This document shows, piece by piece, positions 23,420 through 34,481 of a DNA stretch of 64,000 nt. The notes below the pieces were generated by a model. The model had not been told where the DNA came from. It did not search any database and saw nothing but the letters and a program-made list of their open reading frames with translations. Every line of letters begins with the position of its first letter. The stretch's first letter is position 1. Origin of the DNA: Trichobilharzia szidati (taxonomy: Eukaryota > Platyhelminthes > Trematoda > Strigeidida > Schistosomatidae); the NCBI GenBank assembly GCA_944472155.2, contig OX235272.1, positions 93,750,020 through 93,814,019 of the forward strand, read 5' to 3'. The translations under genes and the position numbers were made by a program.

Positions 23420-23895
23420 GATTATGCCAAATGTGACCAATAAGGAGAAGAAGTGACTGACTTAACATTGATGTTGAAAATCTGAATTCTGTTGTTTACG
23501 CAGAGTTGAACTCAGAAGATTTTCAGACTGATTTCAGAGTGTCTTGCCTTTCCGACTCTGAAGTTTACATTCTCATCCAAGGCATCCTCCTTTTGTTGCA
23601 ATTATACTCCGTAGATAAGTGAGGGGGGGGGGTGAATTCTTTCAGACTTATTCCACTGACAGTGATTAGTTAGGTAACTTCACCAACTCTGTCTTCTTTG
23701 TGTTCCTTTGAAATCCCATCTTCGGTGTCTGCATCTATCAGACAACTTATTGGTTTTAGGCTGTAAGTCTTTGAGTTTACTTATCGGTCCAACGTATTCC
23801 TGTCGTCTTGCACTTCATGCCCGGGGTACTGTGTAGTTCAATTAACGAAAACAGGAATATCATAGGCGATAGCAGAAATCCTTATCTTACTCCTA
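23420..23895 (-). mobile_element. RTE LINE fragment, decayed
   Basis: The minus strand starts with GGAGTAAGATAAGG (the GVRQG box) near 23895. It passes through a tract matching the spacer after FADD and reaches AGATTTTCAACATCAATGTTAA (the RIFN-NVKS region) near 23475. A G8 run sits at about 23622-23630. The copy has many stops. Confidence 0.65.
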
Positions 23896-23899
23896 TCTC

Positions 23900-24445
23900 A
23901 AAAAATTTGAAAATACTCATATATAATCAAAAGTGCTTACAACTAATTAGTTATCTGATGCGTTATGACTTGGAAATAGACGAGTGGAGACGAGAAAATA
24001 CAAAAGGACTACATGGATTTTTTTACATACAGCTATTCAGGTACACATAAAATTGACACTGACGTCACGATAGTAAAGAGGGTTGAATAAAGAAGCGTTT
24101 CTAAACATAGAATTCGGGTTTTTCCTAATGGATTGATTAACTTCAGTTGCATGAAGGTATAGGCGAAATCCTTCTGAAAGACTTGGTTGTACTTTGTCTT
24201 TGACTTCGAATGAAGTTTCTTCTGATGCTGCGTTGCTCAAAGCAAGTAATGTCCTCTAGAAATGAGTTGCTGACTGTTCTGAGTTGTCCTTTTAATAAAC
24301 ATGCTGGTACCCGTTCATGGGCACGTCTAGAGGAAGGATGTCTTGCCGATAAGGCTTATGTAACTCCTTTTAGTTATTTATTTTTTGCAACCCATTTTCA
24401 GTACTTTATTTTCTCATCCCCAATCAACTATTTCCAAATGCTAAC
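23900..24445. other. No recognised feature
   Basis: No similarity recognised; the short frames here do not resemble known families. Confidence 0.35.
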
Positions 24446-24449
24446 CTAT

Positions 24450-25510
24450 TATGGATAAAGTTTTATTTTGATAAAATCACACAGTGTTATACAGTAATAT
24501 GACGTTTCGAGCACAATTGATTACTGCTCATAATCATATCAAGGTACTCAAATAACTTTCCAACTTCGTTTATCTACATGAGTAAAGATTAATTAGACAT
24601 TTGAATAAAAATCAATATTAGATAATGTAAATTCACAGATAATATTAGTGTTATCAGTCAAATACAATCAGATGGGAAATAAGATGAGTGTCGTTAGGCA
24701 ATAAGGTGGGAAATAAGATGTTTTTATAGTAAAATAAATGACTTGTTAGAATTTTTGAATATGAAATGAAATAAATTTTAAAGTTTTTTATTATCTTCTG
24801 ATTTGACTGGTAATAATATCTTGCAGATCTCTGGTATTTGCTTTGTGTCATTTATGTTGCATGTGTTGGGTGTAGACTCGATGAACAAGGATTCAGCAAT
24901 CAACCCCTCTCTCTGCACCTACTTATATTACTTCTTAGAATTTTAACCCTCTCCCACCCTATTGTGTGGTTGTGTGTTAATGCATTCAGTGCTATAGCTG
25001 AGTTTTTTTCTAAATTACTCATCTTCGCGGGGTCAACCATGCTTACCTTAGCTAAATTCTTATGTTCTGACAATCTGACTACCCCCGACCTACTAGTTTG
25101 ACCTATGTAGTTAACATAATTCACAGTAATTGCAAGGTATTTTGTAAATTATATTATTTTATTTAATTGGTTTCACCGGGTCCCTTAGCCTGCAGAGCTT
25201 GTGCCTGCCTGAGTGAGTTTGTAGGTTTGAATGCCACCTTAATTCCTGCTTAATTAAGAATCCTACATAGGGTCTTAGATGTCCCCCCTTTATACTGTAA
25301 AACTGTAGATGCCTTATATTCTCTCTTATTTATGTTATCATTATTAGTTTCACCACTATTTTTATTTTGCTTTTGACCTTTTTTGATCTTTTTAATGAAT
25401 TTTATGGGATAGTTATTTGACACCAACGCTTCTTCTATCTGTTTCATTTCATCATATAGGTCTTTTGTTTTTACTACTTAGTGCTATTGTTCGGTTTGTT
25501 AGACACTTAA
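24450..25510 (-). mobile_element. Penelope-like element P6, GIY-YIG endonuclease and full 3' tail
   Basis: On the minus strand, 25447-25250 gives the RT/endonuclease linker (MKQIEEALVSNNYPIKFIKK, then lysine-rich sequence). 25124-24900 gives the GIY-YIG core NYVNYIGQTSRSGVVRLSEH with the NLAKV and NALTHNHTIGW regions after it. The YIG and the following R/SEHK residues are retained. A frameshift separates the two frames. The 3' tail runs through 24840-24560 and ends in the conserved hairpin at 24490-24540. RT palm and fingers are absent. Confidence 0.85.
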
Positions 25511-25511
25511 C

Positions 25512-25558
25512 TAATCCATAATGGAATTATACTCTACCATAGTGCTCAAGTTTTATCC
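25512..25558 (+). repeat. Inverted PLE terminal-tail fragment next to P6
   Basis: CCATAATGGAATTATACTCT and ACCATAGTGCTCAAGTTTTA are the reverse complement of the tail found at 13150-13195 and 63350-63400. It lies immediately at the 5' truncation point of P6 and in the opposite orientation, like the fragment beside P4. Confidence 0.65.
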
Positions 25559-25624
25559 TTATATCAATGATAACACATCAGTTAACTGATTAGTTGTCAA
25601 CCCTCTTGATTACATAGGAATATT

Positions 25625-25740
25625 CTCAAATTTTTGAAGATAGGTGTAAGACAAGGCTGTGGCCTACTATCACCGATAATATTCCTGTTGTCATTGATTG
25701 GATTAAGCAGGACACCGTGCATGAGGAGCGAGAAAACAGA
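25625..25740 (+). mobile_element. RTE LINE fragment
   Basis: AGATAGGTGTAAGACAAGGC encodes the GVRQG box. It is followed one base out of frame by sequence matching LLSP and the I/VDWI region. The fragment stops abruptly at the left arm of the PLE inverted repeat. Confidence 0.65.
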
Positions 25741-25746
25741 AATATA

Positions 25747-26614
25747 TCAGCAGTAGTTCTTTTAGACAAGTCGTCGGTAATCCGATGTTTAGCTGATTTT
25801 CTTCTATGTATTGACAAATATGGCAGACAGTTTCTGTGAGTGGAACGTTGGTAAATAGTGACTCAATGTCGAGGGAGAGCATATTTTTGTTCTTCACATT
25901 GATATCCTTGATGTGATCGACGAATTGGAAAGTGTCACGAAGCGAATAGTGGCACATTCGTTTTCGTACAGGTTCTAAAATTTCAGCTAGCCATTTCGCT
26001 ATTGGATGGTATGGGGAACCTGACATATCGAGAATTGGACGAAGTGGGAGGTTGGCTTTATGTATCTTTGGTAAGTCGTACAGTCTTGGAATTATTGATC
26101 CTGTCGGTCGGATCTGATCATAGATTTCATGACTGATCAACTTTTTGGTTTGCATTCTTTTGAGGACATCGGTGAGTTGTTTTTCAATCTGTTCTGTTTT
26201 GTTTCTTTCATTGGGTGATTGCGAAAATTTTGTTTTGTCTGACAAAATGTTGTTCATTTTCTCAATATAGTTTTTCTTGTCCATGAGGACTATGCCAGCT
26301 CCTTTATCTGGACGGGTTATTAGGAGTTCTTTGTTTTGTTTCAGTTGATTTAATTCTTCTCTATGTTGTCTTGTTAGGTGATTGTATACTTTTGGTTTTG
26401 TATTCAGATACTGATAACAGCAATCAATTATTGTTGACTTGAATCGCTGCATTTCTTGTTCGGAGGTTGGAGTTACATCATTTGTTTGGGTGATTAGGTT
26501 TTCAAATTGTACATGAGTCTGTAGTTTGTTGGAGTTTAGGTTGACTTCGCAGAATTTCGGACCCATGGATAGGGCTTCTAACTGCAGGTTGGATGTCCTT
26601 AAAAGAATGCACAC
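25747..26614 (-). mobile_element. Penelope-like element P8, N-terminal and fingers/palm part of RT (minus arm)
   Basis: One open frame of about 290 codons is uninterrupted on the minus strand. It holds the PLE N-terminal region (EEL-QLKQNKELLITRPDKG, AGIVLMDKKNYIEKMN), the fingers block LYDLPKIHKANLPLRPILDM, and the motif A region with the first catalytic Asp, SLDIESLFTNVPLTETV. It stops after KELLL, before the YVDD motif. The lack of stops in this frame makes it the best preserved PLE coding stretch in the window. Its last 424 bases are repeated inverted at 26592-27015. Confidence 0.9.
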
Positions 26615-27015
26615 CGAAAAGTTGATCAGTCATGAAATCTATGATCAGATCCGACCGACAGGATCAATAATTCCAAGACTATACGACTTACCAAAGATAC
26701 ATAAAGCCAACCTCCCACTTCGTCCAATTCTCGATATGTCAGATTCCCCATACCATCCAATAGCGAAATGGCTAGCTGAAATTTTAGAACCTGTACGAAA
26801 ACGAATGTGCCACTATTCGCTTCGTGACACTTTCCAATTCGTCGATCACATCAAGGATATCAATGTGAAGAACAAAAATATGCTCTCCCTCGACATTGAG
26901 TCACTATTTACCAACGTTCCACTCACAGAAACTGTCTGCCACATTTGTCAATACATAGAAGAAAATCAGCTAAACATCGGATTACCGACGACTTGTCTAA
27001 AAGAACTACTGCTGA
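25747..27015. repeat. Inverted repeat, 424-bp arms, 421-bp spacer
   Basis: Left arm 25747-26170, right arm 26592-27015. Equal arm lengths and only a few mismatches (including G/A in the DMSGSP/DMSDSP codon) indicate a recent inverted duplication. The spacer is single-copy PLE N-terminal coding sequence. Confidence 0.9.
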
Positions 27016-27083
27016 GATGTACACTCAATGTACAATTCACATTCAACGAGATTATTTACAGACAAAAACAGAAATATGCTTGA
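26592..27083 (+). mobile_element. Penelope-like element P8, inverted second arm
   Basis: Plus-strand open frame (26526-27083; homologous part from about codon 23) repeats DVLKRM to KELLL of the minus arm, with only a few substitutions (one changes DMSGSP to DMSDSP). After KELLL it continues into RCTLNVQFTFNEI. This resembles the next PLE RT segment (C----F-FN---Y-Q), so this arm extends slightly further downstream than the other. Confidence 0.9.
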
Positions 27084-27089
27084 CCTATA

Positions 27090-28140
27090 AGTACACTGTA
27101 GATGTGGACTACACTTTGATCTATTCTGTGACTAACTGACTATAACCCCATAAACCTCTGCTATCAGCTAACTCTGTATACATAAACCTCATAAATAACT
27201 GTACAGTTTTGAAATAAAATTATGAAAAAGAGATGTTTTCATCGACTTATGTGTTCTCAATGCAATTCATTTTATAATCCTATAATGAGATGTTGACTGT
27301 TATTAATTAATCTGTCCCTTTGATTTTCGATTACTGAAATAATCCATCTTTTTACAACTACTTAGTTTCTGAGCTAAACAGTGTCAAGATTTTAGCTAAG
27401 AGTTTATCTCAAAACCTGTAGAAACAATGCTTATTCTGATTAAGTCAAACTCTCTTTCTCTCTCTTTTCTTGTCTTCTTAGGAGAAATTATTCAATCAAT
27501 TCTATAAGCAGCTTATATATATATATATGTATGTATATCCTCATGAGTTAATCCCCCGATTGACATCTACAGAACACCTTAAGAAATATCCTCATTATTA
27601 GGTCACAAGTATTTATTATATTACTATCATCAAAGATACGGTGAAGGCTAGTCAAAAAACCCCGAATTCTTCACCCCACCCACCCCCGTGCCTTTAACAT
27701 GACCAAGAGTTAATAAGACTAAGGAGGCAAATCAACCAAGTCACAAAGGCGTATTCTCATCTTTTATCCATCTATCTATCTATCGGGTCGGTTTTATTAT
27801 TATTTTTTTTCTTATTTAGTCAATAATGAAGGATAAACATTCTCTGATCTCTCTTTTTTGTACTCTGCTTGCCATCATTCGAGTTAATTCTTCTTCAAAT
27901 TACTGAGATGTGTGTGTTCAATAAAAGAAAATTAAGAGTCAATAAAGAAAAGTTGTGTGTAAATTTTTGTCTTTTCTATTTTTTCATTTTTTCTCCTTAC
28001 GTTTAACGCCCAATTATTTTTTGTTAAAAATTCTATGAAAGTTGATAATTTCGATTTTTACATTTTTAACTGTAGCCAGCTATAGTTAATAGATAGTCAA
28101 GAATTAGCCTACCTTGACAGCCTTTTCCCAAACTGAACAA
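27090..28140. other. No recognised gene; microsatellites
   Basis: (TA)n lies near 27510-27535 and a short (TCTA)n near 27766-27785. No coding signal recognised. Confidence 0.4.
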
Positions 28141-28149
28141 AAGTTTTAA

Positions 28150-28700
28150 GATGAAGAGACTTTATCTCTAAGATGTTAATATGCCGAGAAGTATTTGTCT
28201 AGCTCAACATTCCTTTTGAAAAACATTCCATTTAAAAACTGATGTCTTCGCTGTTGTTTTTTCCAAATTGAATTCCACCACCAACTGCATCTGGAAAATT
28301 GTTTGAGAAATCTCCCCTCCTAAACGATCTAATAATAGTCTTTAGAGTTATTTGGAGGTCTCAACTAACTCTGTAATGTGAGTGAATGTCATTCTGACCC
28401 TGCACTGTCCACGGGAATCGTTTGGTATGTGATTATTGATGACAGACTCTATTATCCCACTTTGTGGTTGGGAATATTCTGCTTGATTCCAAGTACTCGT
28501 TTTATACTTAGACTGAACTGTATAGCTGCCTAACATCAATGTTGAGGTAATTTTGAGTTCTTGATGTTATAATTGTTCAACAGAACCACAAACTACTGAA
28601 GAAGAATAATATTTTTCCTGTCTTTAGAGCGTTCTGTGACTGTTGGTTTCTCAAGAAAGCCTAGTTAACCATACAACAGGAGGCATCAATCGGTTTTCTG
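28150..28700 (-). repeat. Q repeat, unclassified
   Basis: Minus-strand copy with landmarks matching the 20.8 and 44.1 kb copies: CCGTGGACAGTGCAGGGTCA, AACAAAGTGGGATAATAG-like sequence and CTAACATTGATGTTAGGCAG-type context. It begins near the GAGGGGAGATTTCTCAAAC end at 28290-28320. Confidence 0.55.
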
Positions 28701-28864
28701 GTTTTAATCTCTACACTAAACCGCCTTATGGTATATTCTGTCTGATTATGCTTGCATTAATTTCCACACTACAACAAATCTTAAAATGACGGAGATTTTC
28801 ACCACATCAGTGGATCCTCTGTGTCTTATTTTTTCACTCTGAACACAAAATAACCTTAGCATTA

Positions 28865-29250
28865 GTTACAGGATTTCATCATGAGAACCATTGGAAAACG
28901 AGCATGGGGTACTAGACAGCCAGCTGTTTCGTCCTAGTTTGAGATTCTTCAGAAGTACGCATTCACCGCCACAGGAGTTCGAACCCAGGACCTTCTAGTT
29001 ACAAGGCAAGCTAGCTCGTAGACTATAAAGCCCCTGGAACCCGATCCAGTGGCCAGTCAATGAATTCTAACTTCTGCCGATTCATGAAATAGTGTGACCA
29101 CTTCTCGATGTCTTCTTTGATGAGTAACTGTCCCCACCTTTAACCTTCTGTAACCTTCTGGTCACGGTTTACCAATAGAAACCCAGGTTAACTTCCTGGG
29201 TAGGGCCAGTCTCTAGTGAGAATCTCATTGATTTTCAAGTATTGGCACCG
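28865..29250 (-). repeat. H2 SINE, near full length
   Basis: Order on the minus strand: 5' region (ending AATCAATGAGATTCTCACTA), sequence with CGTGACCAGAAGG, tRNA-like head with box B GGGTTCGAACTCC, hammerhead remnant (TTCTGAAGAATCTCAAACTA, then GGACGAAACAGCTG) and tail. The core is changed to CTGAAGA, so cleavage is not expected. Confidence 0.75.
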
Positions 29251-29374
29251 ACAGTACTGTCTAGAAAGACACTTAAAGCATCCCGCTTAGTGTACGCAAG
29301 ATATGATGATTTCTGGTGCATAAATGCTGAAATTACAAGTTTCCGCTCACAAATGTAAATGATAAGTTTTAATA

Positions 29375-29480
29375 TCACTTTTTTTATTCCTCGCGTCCCC
29401 AGTGGAAAATACGGCTTCATGCTTGAATTTTTACTACAGAGAGTGGTGTTGTTTTTAAAAGCTGAGGTTACTAACATTAT
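29375..29480 (-). repeat. tA SINE or RTE tail fragment
   Basis: The minus strand contains GCATGAAGCCGTATTTTCCA followed by CTGGGGACGCGAGGAATA, the shared tA/RTE 3' terminus. No head visible. Confidence 0.5.
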
Positions 29481-29489
29481 GTCAAATAT

Positions 29490-30365
29490 TCCTTCCTTTC
29501 AAGCCTCCCTACTGATTAGTAAACTAATTTAGGTTCTTGAGTGTGTCGACCAGTAATCGTTTCTGGAGGTCCTGAGTAACCGTCGGAAAATCTGATATTA
29601 AGTAAATTGTTTGTGATGAGCTCAAATTTCCTTTTAGCGCACTGATAACTGAATTATCAGCATCCTGGCAGGAAATGGAAGTAACGGATCACAGTTTGAA
29701 GAAAATCACTTCAAATATCCAAAAAGAATAATTTACGATAGAGATGTACACTACTTCCAAGAAAAAGTTTACACGTTGAAATAGGCTCAAATCTATCGAT
29801 TGATAGATACTACTTGATAATTTTACTATTAAATATTGTGTTTACTAATAAAAAAGCCTGTTTAAATGACTCCAGATAGGTCACTTTCATGAACCACCAG
29901 GATAGTTTGAACTCCGAAGTAAAATAAGAGTATTCATACTGTAATCAGAAGTTAGCAGAAGGAAGTAAGACCTATATGTGAAATAAAATTATGCTGCATG
30001 AAAAATCCCTGTTCAAACATTAATAGACAGAAGACCAGTAGTTCAGTGAAAAGTCTCTTTTCGGAGAATTCATTTTCATAGCTGTAAAATCGCAAATATA
30101 TATGGTTGTTTTGTATATGTGTGTACATTAAATCTGTCAAACGAAAATAAAATTAGTAAGTTCAGATGAATTGGATGTTGATATAAGAGGGTAGTAACAA
30201 AAGTGATGGGTTGTCACAAACGATTGTTAGAGTTACGCAATAACATGCACATTTCGATGAAAGAGTTGCGCTCAGGGTGTACATGGAAGCAAAATAACAT
30301 ACGGAATTACACAAGAGTTATAAGTAGTTAGAAAAATAAGCAAACAAGCAAAAGTTAAGTCAAAT
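29490..30365. other. No recognised feature
   Basis: AT-rich sequence without recognisable coding or repeat signal. Confidence 0.35.
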
Positions 30366-30369
30366 CTAC

Positions 30370-30990
30370 AGAGTTGTTACCATGATAGTAGAAGTAATTG
30401 AATAATTTTCTCTTGTATCTATAGTTCTAGTACTTCTAACTGAATGGCTAGGGCTTCTGCAATGCAAAGAAGACGGAAACGAATTGTCTTTGGCAGGTTG
30501 CTCTACACTTTGTAGGTTACTTTGAAGGAGGCGTTTGTTGAGATAGAATGACAAGTGTTGACGAGATGTTCGATTATTGCACTCCCTATACGGCCACTTC
30601 TTCCTTTCTGCAACCACGCTGGATAGTGTTCTTTGACCCTTTTTGACAGGATGCACGTCGAACGACCGATGTACTTTGCTCCACAGCAACAGGTTAACTG
30701 ATATATACACAGAGAAGTGATCAGCTGCGGGATCTTGTCCTTTGGGCAACTAGAAAACACTACTCTTACTGCTGCCACAAAGAGAGTTCCTCTTAAAGAA
30801 GTGGAAATTCTTCTCCTAAGGACATCCTTGAGTAGGTCATCTTTGAAGTCAAGGTTCATACAAAGTATCTTTTACGACACAGATAGTGTTCCCTGCTTTT
30901 AGATTTTCTGTTTGATGCTTTTGTCTACGAATCTTGGTGGATAACCGTTTTGTATGAAGATTTCTTTCAGGAGTTACAACAGTTCCCTTA
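30370..30990 (-). mobile_element. Penelope-like element P9, GIY-YIG endonuclease end
   Basis: Frame 30859-30503 on the minus strand reads FKDDLLKDVLRRRISTSLRG (linker), then SLCIYQLTCCCGAKYIGRST (zinc-binding Cys pattern plus intact YIGR), CILSKRVKEHYPAW, and IGSAIIEHLVNTCHSI. A frameshift near 30500 leads into FRLLCIAEALAI, the PLE C-terminus. The RT core is absent. The family is distinct from P1 and P6. Confidence 0.85.
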
Positions 30991-31129
30991 TTTACTAAAG
31001 TTTACAGCATAGAGAGAGCTCTGCTTTTAAAAAGATTGCAGTAAATTAATCTATTTGAAATCAGTGTTTACGTAACTTTGATTTAGTGCAGGAGCTGTTA
31101 TTAATACATTTACTTTATTAAAAGTAGTT

Positions 31130-32260
31130 TCGGAGGGATTGTTCACGATTTTCATTCTTCAAACAATTTTACCATCAAGAAAGAAAGAGACTCTAGCTTT
31201 TCATTCCTAGTCGTCCTTAAGGCTAGAAGAGAGGACGGTACAATAGGAAGTGTTTGTAGAAAACCTACATCAACTCGTTAGTATACCCATGTTTTCAACT
31301 TCATGCCTTTGAAATACAAGCACAATCTGACAAACTGCTTGGTCTTAAAAGCAAGAGCAATCTGCTCTGATAAATGTCTTAATGAAGAGCTTTGTATTAT
31401 TAAACAGGTGGTGAGTGAGAATGGCTACCCAGAATAATTCGTTGATAAGAATATGAATCAGAAGTCAAGACAGACCGCAGCATCAAGAGTTCTGAAAAAG
31501 GCCTTGTTCTTACAACTTCAGTTCCTCAGGGTTAACATCAGTGAGATATTAACACAACGCTGTAGGAATACGGTGGTAGAAAGAGCATTCAGTACTGCTG
31601 AAGTATGCTGTCTCTTCAAAACCACCCCTATTTACACGTTCGGCAATTAAAGATAATCTACTCAATTTTGTCTCTTCTATGTGTATCTACCAGTTTAACT
31701 GCTCCTGTTGATTCAGTTATATAAGCCGTACAATAAGCCGTTTTTATCGTTAAATTTCTGAACATCATCGTTCGTGGTTAATTAAGGGAGAAACAAAGTT
31801 CATTCATGGTTGTATACTGTAGATACAGAACACAAGATTGATGCTAACGAGGACTTCAAAGTCATCTACTGTACACCAACTAATCCTAGTTTTATCTCAA
31901 GAGTTCGTCCATTACATATTGCTTAGGCTATTGGAATCTACATTTCGTAGTCTAATCTAGGTATCCAAAAGAACTTCATTCAGACACTGTCCTCACCTTG
32001 GCCATCAAGGTCTTAATGATCCTTAATTTGTTGTAGAGATTTGCTTAACTTTTTTACAATATTTAATTTCCCATTACATTTAGTGCTTATTTCGACTCAT
32101 ACATCTTTTTTGATCTTAAACAAATCAATAGTATTTAAAAAACATCAATATTGTTAATGACGATTATTCTAGGATATTGTGTGTATATAAATTTATATAA
32201 TTAAAGAGCCGGAAAACGAAATTATCGAAAAGGATATTCTTTGCTCAAATTTTCTTTTGT
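31130..32260 (+). mobile_element. P1-type PLE P10, RT thumb, GIY-YIG and 3' tail
   Basis: The plus strand gives FLVVLKARREDGTIGSVCRK, YTHVFNFMPLKYKHNLTNCL and VVSENGYPE, then the linker at 31453-31650. A decayed GIY-YIG region lies at 31670-31900 and the C-terminus at 31900-31975. The 3' tail at 31980-32260 ends GGATATTCTTTGCTCAAATT. Stops interrupt each domain. It is the same subfamily as the 51.7-52.9 kb copy. Confidence 0.8.
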
Positions 32261-32269
32261 CTTCTAAAT

Positions 32270-33085
32270 GTGTGAATGAGTATTTTCGCTATACCATTAA
32301 ATAGTCTCCAGAGAGAAATTAGGGACATGAGTGCAGTCCTAAGTGTTCCTAACTTCTGTGAAGCGACTGGATTCCATTGGCCACGAGTGAAATGCAGTTA
32401 CCGACCAAGGAGGCTTGCAATCGAGATATGTTCTGATTTATTACTAGCAGGTTAGCAGTAATCGAAAGTATGCTTTGAACCTTTGGTGCTAGGTGAGTCT
32501 GGGTGGGGGTTTGATACTTCTGGGTGCATTGGTTGTTTTAAAGTTACAGACATGCCTTGCTAAATATTGTACCAGCAATCACGAAACCATAGTCCACAGA
32601 ATCCTGAAAATTAACTCTAACCACTTAGGAAATATATCATGCAAATAACAATATGTGCAAGTCAAAAATATCTACTTTACCCTGAATAATCACTCAGTTA
32701 CTGCCTACACTCTATTGGCATTAAGTAATTATTTTCATTTGTTTTCATTCGGAAAGGATTGCAGTTTGCTCAATTATTTAGGAATTGGGTTTCGTATTTA
32801 CTCAATGACTACCTACATAGACTAAAATCCCTCATAAAATAGACTAATGCAGGAGGTCAGCTACGGACATGAACATCTAAATGATAACTTCACTGCTACG
32901 GAGCTTGATGACGAGGATCTGAATTTTCGGAGTGGTGACAGTTATCCTAATGCTGGAGGTATGCCATACCGACTTGCTCCAGTTAGTATGAGAGCTTAAT
33001 TCAGAGCTTCTCGATGAATAAGTACATTCACTTTTTAAAATGTCATGTGAATAGTAGTGCTTGTTAGTCGAAATTTCGAGTAAAA
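32270..33085. other. No recognised feature
   Basis: No coding or repeat signal recognised. Confidence 0.35.
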
Positions 33086-33089
33086 ATAT

Positions 33090-33345
33090 AAATGTGGAAT
33101 AATGGGGACACCCTATACAACAGAGCCAGAAATTTCTGTTCACTCAACCAGGTGGAAGAAGAAGTAGGCTCCATTGAGAAATGCCCAAGGGAAATTGGGT
33201 ACCAAAAGCGATTTATCGAAAAGCATATCAAAGAAAAAGATAACGAAATTATGGGTAAATTTTGTTTTGATAGAGTCTCACAGTGTTATACAGTAATGTT
33301 TACTGATGACGCTTCGAGAACAACTTATTACTGCTCATAATCATA
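33090..33345 (+). mobile_element. PLE fragment P11 with terminal hairpin
   Basis: FCSLNQVEEEVGSIEKCPRE and IGYQKRFIEKHIKE resemble the linker after the RT thumb of P15 (RICSIEKLEEEFMLLEKMLN, GYPQRFINKY). It is joined directly to the P5-type tail and hairpin (33248-33345). The endonuclease domain is deleted between them. Confidence 0.65.
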
Positions 33346-33374
33346 ATCATTCAACCTATTCATTTACATGTATT

Positions 33375-34370
33375 TAAGGTAACGTGAAGACGGGAGGAAG
33401 ACAAGACTGGCTGTCTACTATCTCCAGTGATTTCCTGATTGCGGTAGACTGGATTATGCGATGGACAGCGGGCCGGGCAGCCAGGAAACAGACATAAAAT
33501 GGACTGATACAAAAACTTGGAGGATCCGGACTTCACCAATGTGATACATGTCTGATTTCCCACAAACTGGAAGATATGCAAATGAAAAGCAACAAGTTGA
33601 CGACAGAAGAAGAAGCATCAGTGATAGGAAGGACTTCAGGTGAACAAACAGAAAACAGAGGTGACGAAGATTCCTGGCCAACAGCGACAGCAACAACAAC
33701 AACATACAACAATCAGCATAAATGGAAGAAATCTGAAAGAAGCAACCTCATTTACGTACCCACCTACCTAGGAAGCATCCTTTCAATTACAGGTGGACGG
33801 AGCCGATGAAGATATCAAAGCGAGGTTCAGCAAAGCAAGGCAAGCTTTCATTACTGTCAAGTTTGTGTGGAGATCAATAGGACTAACTCAGCATGAAAAT
33901 GAAAATAAGATGCGAATTTTCAACTCCAATGTGGAGTCAGTGCTACTATACGGATGAGAGATTTGCCGCGTCATGAACAGCACCTCAAACAAACTACAGA
34001 CCTTTATTAACATCTGTCTTCGCTCAATACTATTCAACATCAGATGGCCGGCCAGAAGAGATCAGCAACAGGGAGGGATCTCTGGGAGCGAACCAACACA
34101 GCAGGAACCGATTGTGCATCAAATATTGAGGAAACCATCAAGTGACATCACACGCCAGGCCATCACTCGAGTGGGGTCCGAAAGGGAAGCTGGGAGTTGG
34201 TCGTTAGTGAGACGGTGACATGGAGGAGGTCATGTGAAGAGGAGATGAAAGCATGTGGGCAGACGTGGAGTCAGGTGAAAACGTTGGCAGAGAACTGAAT
34301 GCAATGGAGACGTGTGGTTGAAGCCCTATATTCCTCTAGGAACTAAAGGAAACAATAATAAATAATAATA
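33375..34370 (+). mobile_element. RTE LINE copy D, RT end and C-terminal region
   Basis: It starts at the GVRQ/LSP box (33390 onward), then WIMRWTA. The FADD box is altered (GACTTCACCAATGTGATAC). ISHKLEDMQMKSNKL, a CAA/CAG-rich linker and the C-terminal region (SNKLQTFINICLRSILFNIR, ISGSEPTQQEPIVHQI) follow. It terminates in GAAGCCCTATATTCCTCTAG and an (AATAAT)n tail at about 34350-34372. Frameshifts are frequent. It ends about 100 bp from the 3' edge of the receptor exon, on the other strand. Confidence 0.85.
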
Positions 34371-34372
34371 AT

Positions 34373-34475
34373 AAGGTAATGCAAGTAGCAACTTTCTGGC
34401 TTTATTCAAGAAATAGGTATATCAGATAAGAAACCAAAAAAGGAAATAGACTAGTACAACAATGAGTTAATTTCA
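34373..34475 (-). other. Probable start of intron 1 of the receptor gene
   Basis: Sequence between the RTE end and the splice donor; nothing else recognised. If the exon call is right this is intronic on the minus strand. Confidence 0.5.
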
Positions 34476-34481
34476 ACTTAC
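34476..34481 (-). promoter_or_regulatory. Splice donor after the receptor exon
   Basis: Minus-strand GTAAGT directly follows codon 162 (TAT). It leaves a phase-0 exon end at the position where nAChR genes commonly have an intron, just after the TTxVR stretch. The open frame runs only two more codons before a stop, as expected beyond a true exon edge. Confidence 0.75.

Noticed and set aside
27090..33085. Later exons of the receptor gene on the minus strand
   Set aside because: I looked for the WxPD, Cys-loop and transmembrane signatures and found none; short exons could still be missed.
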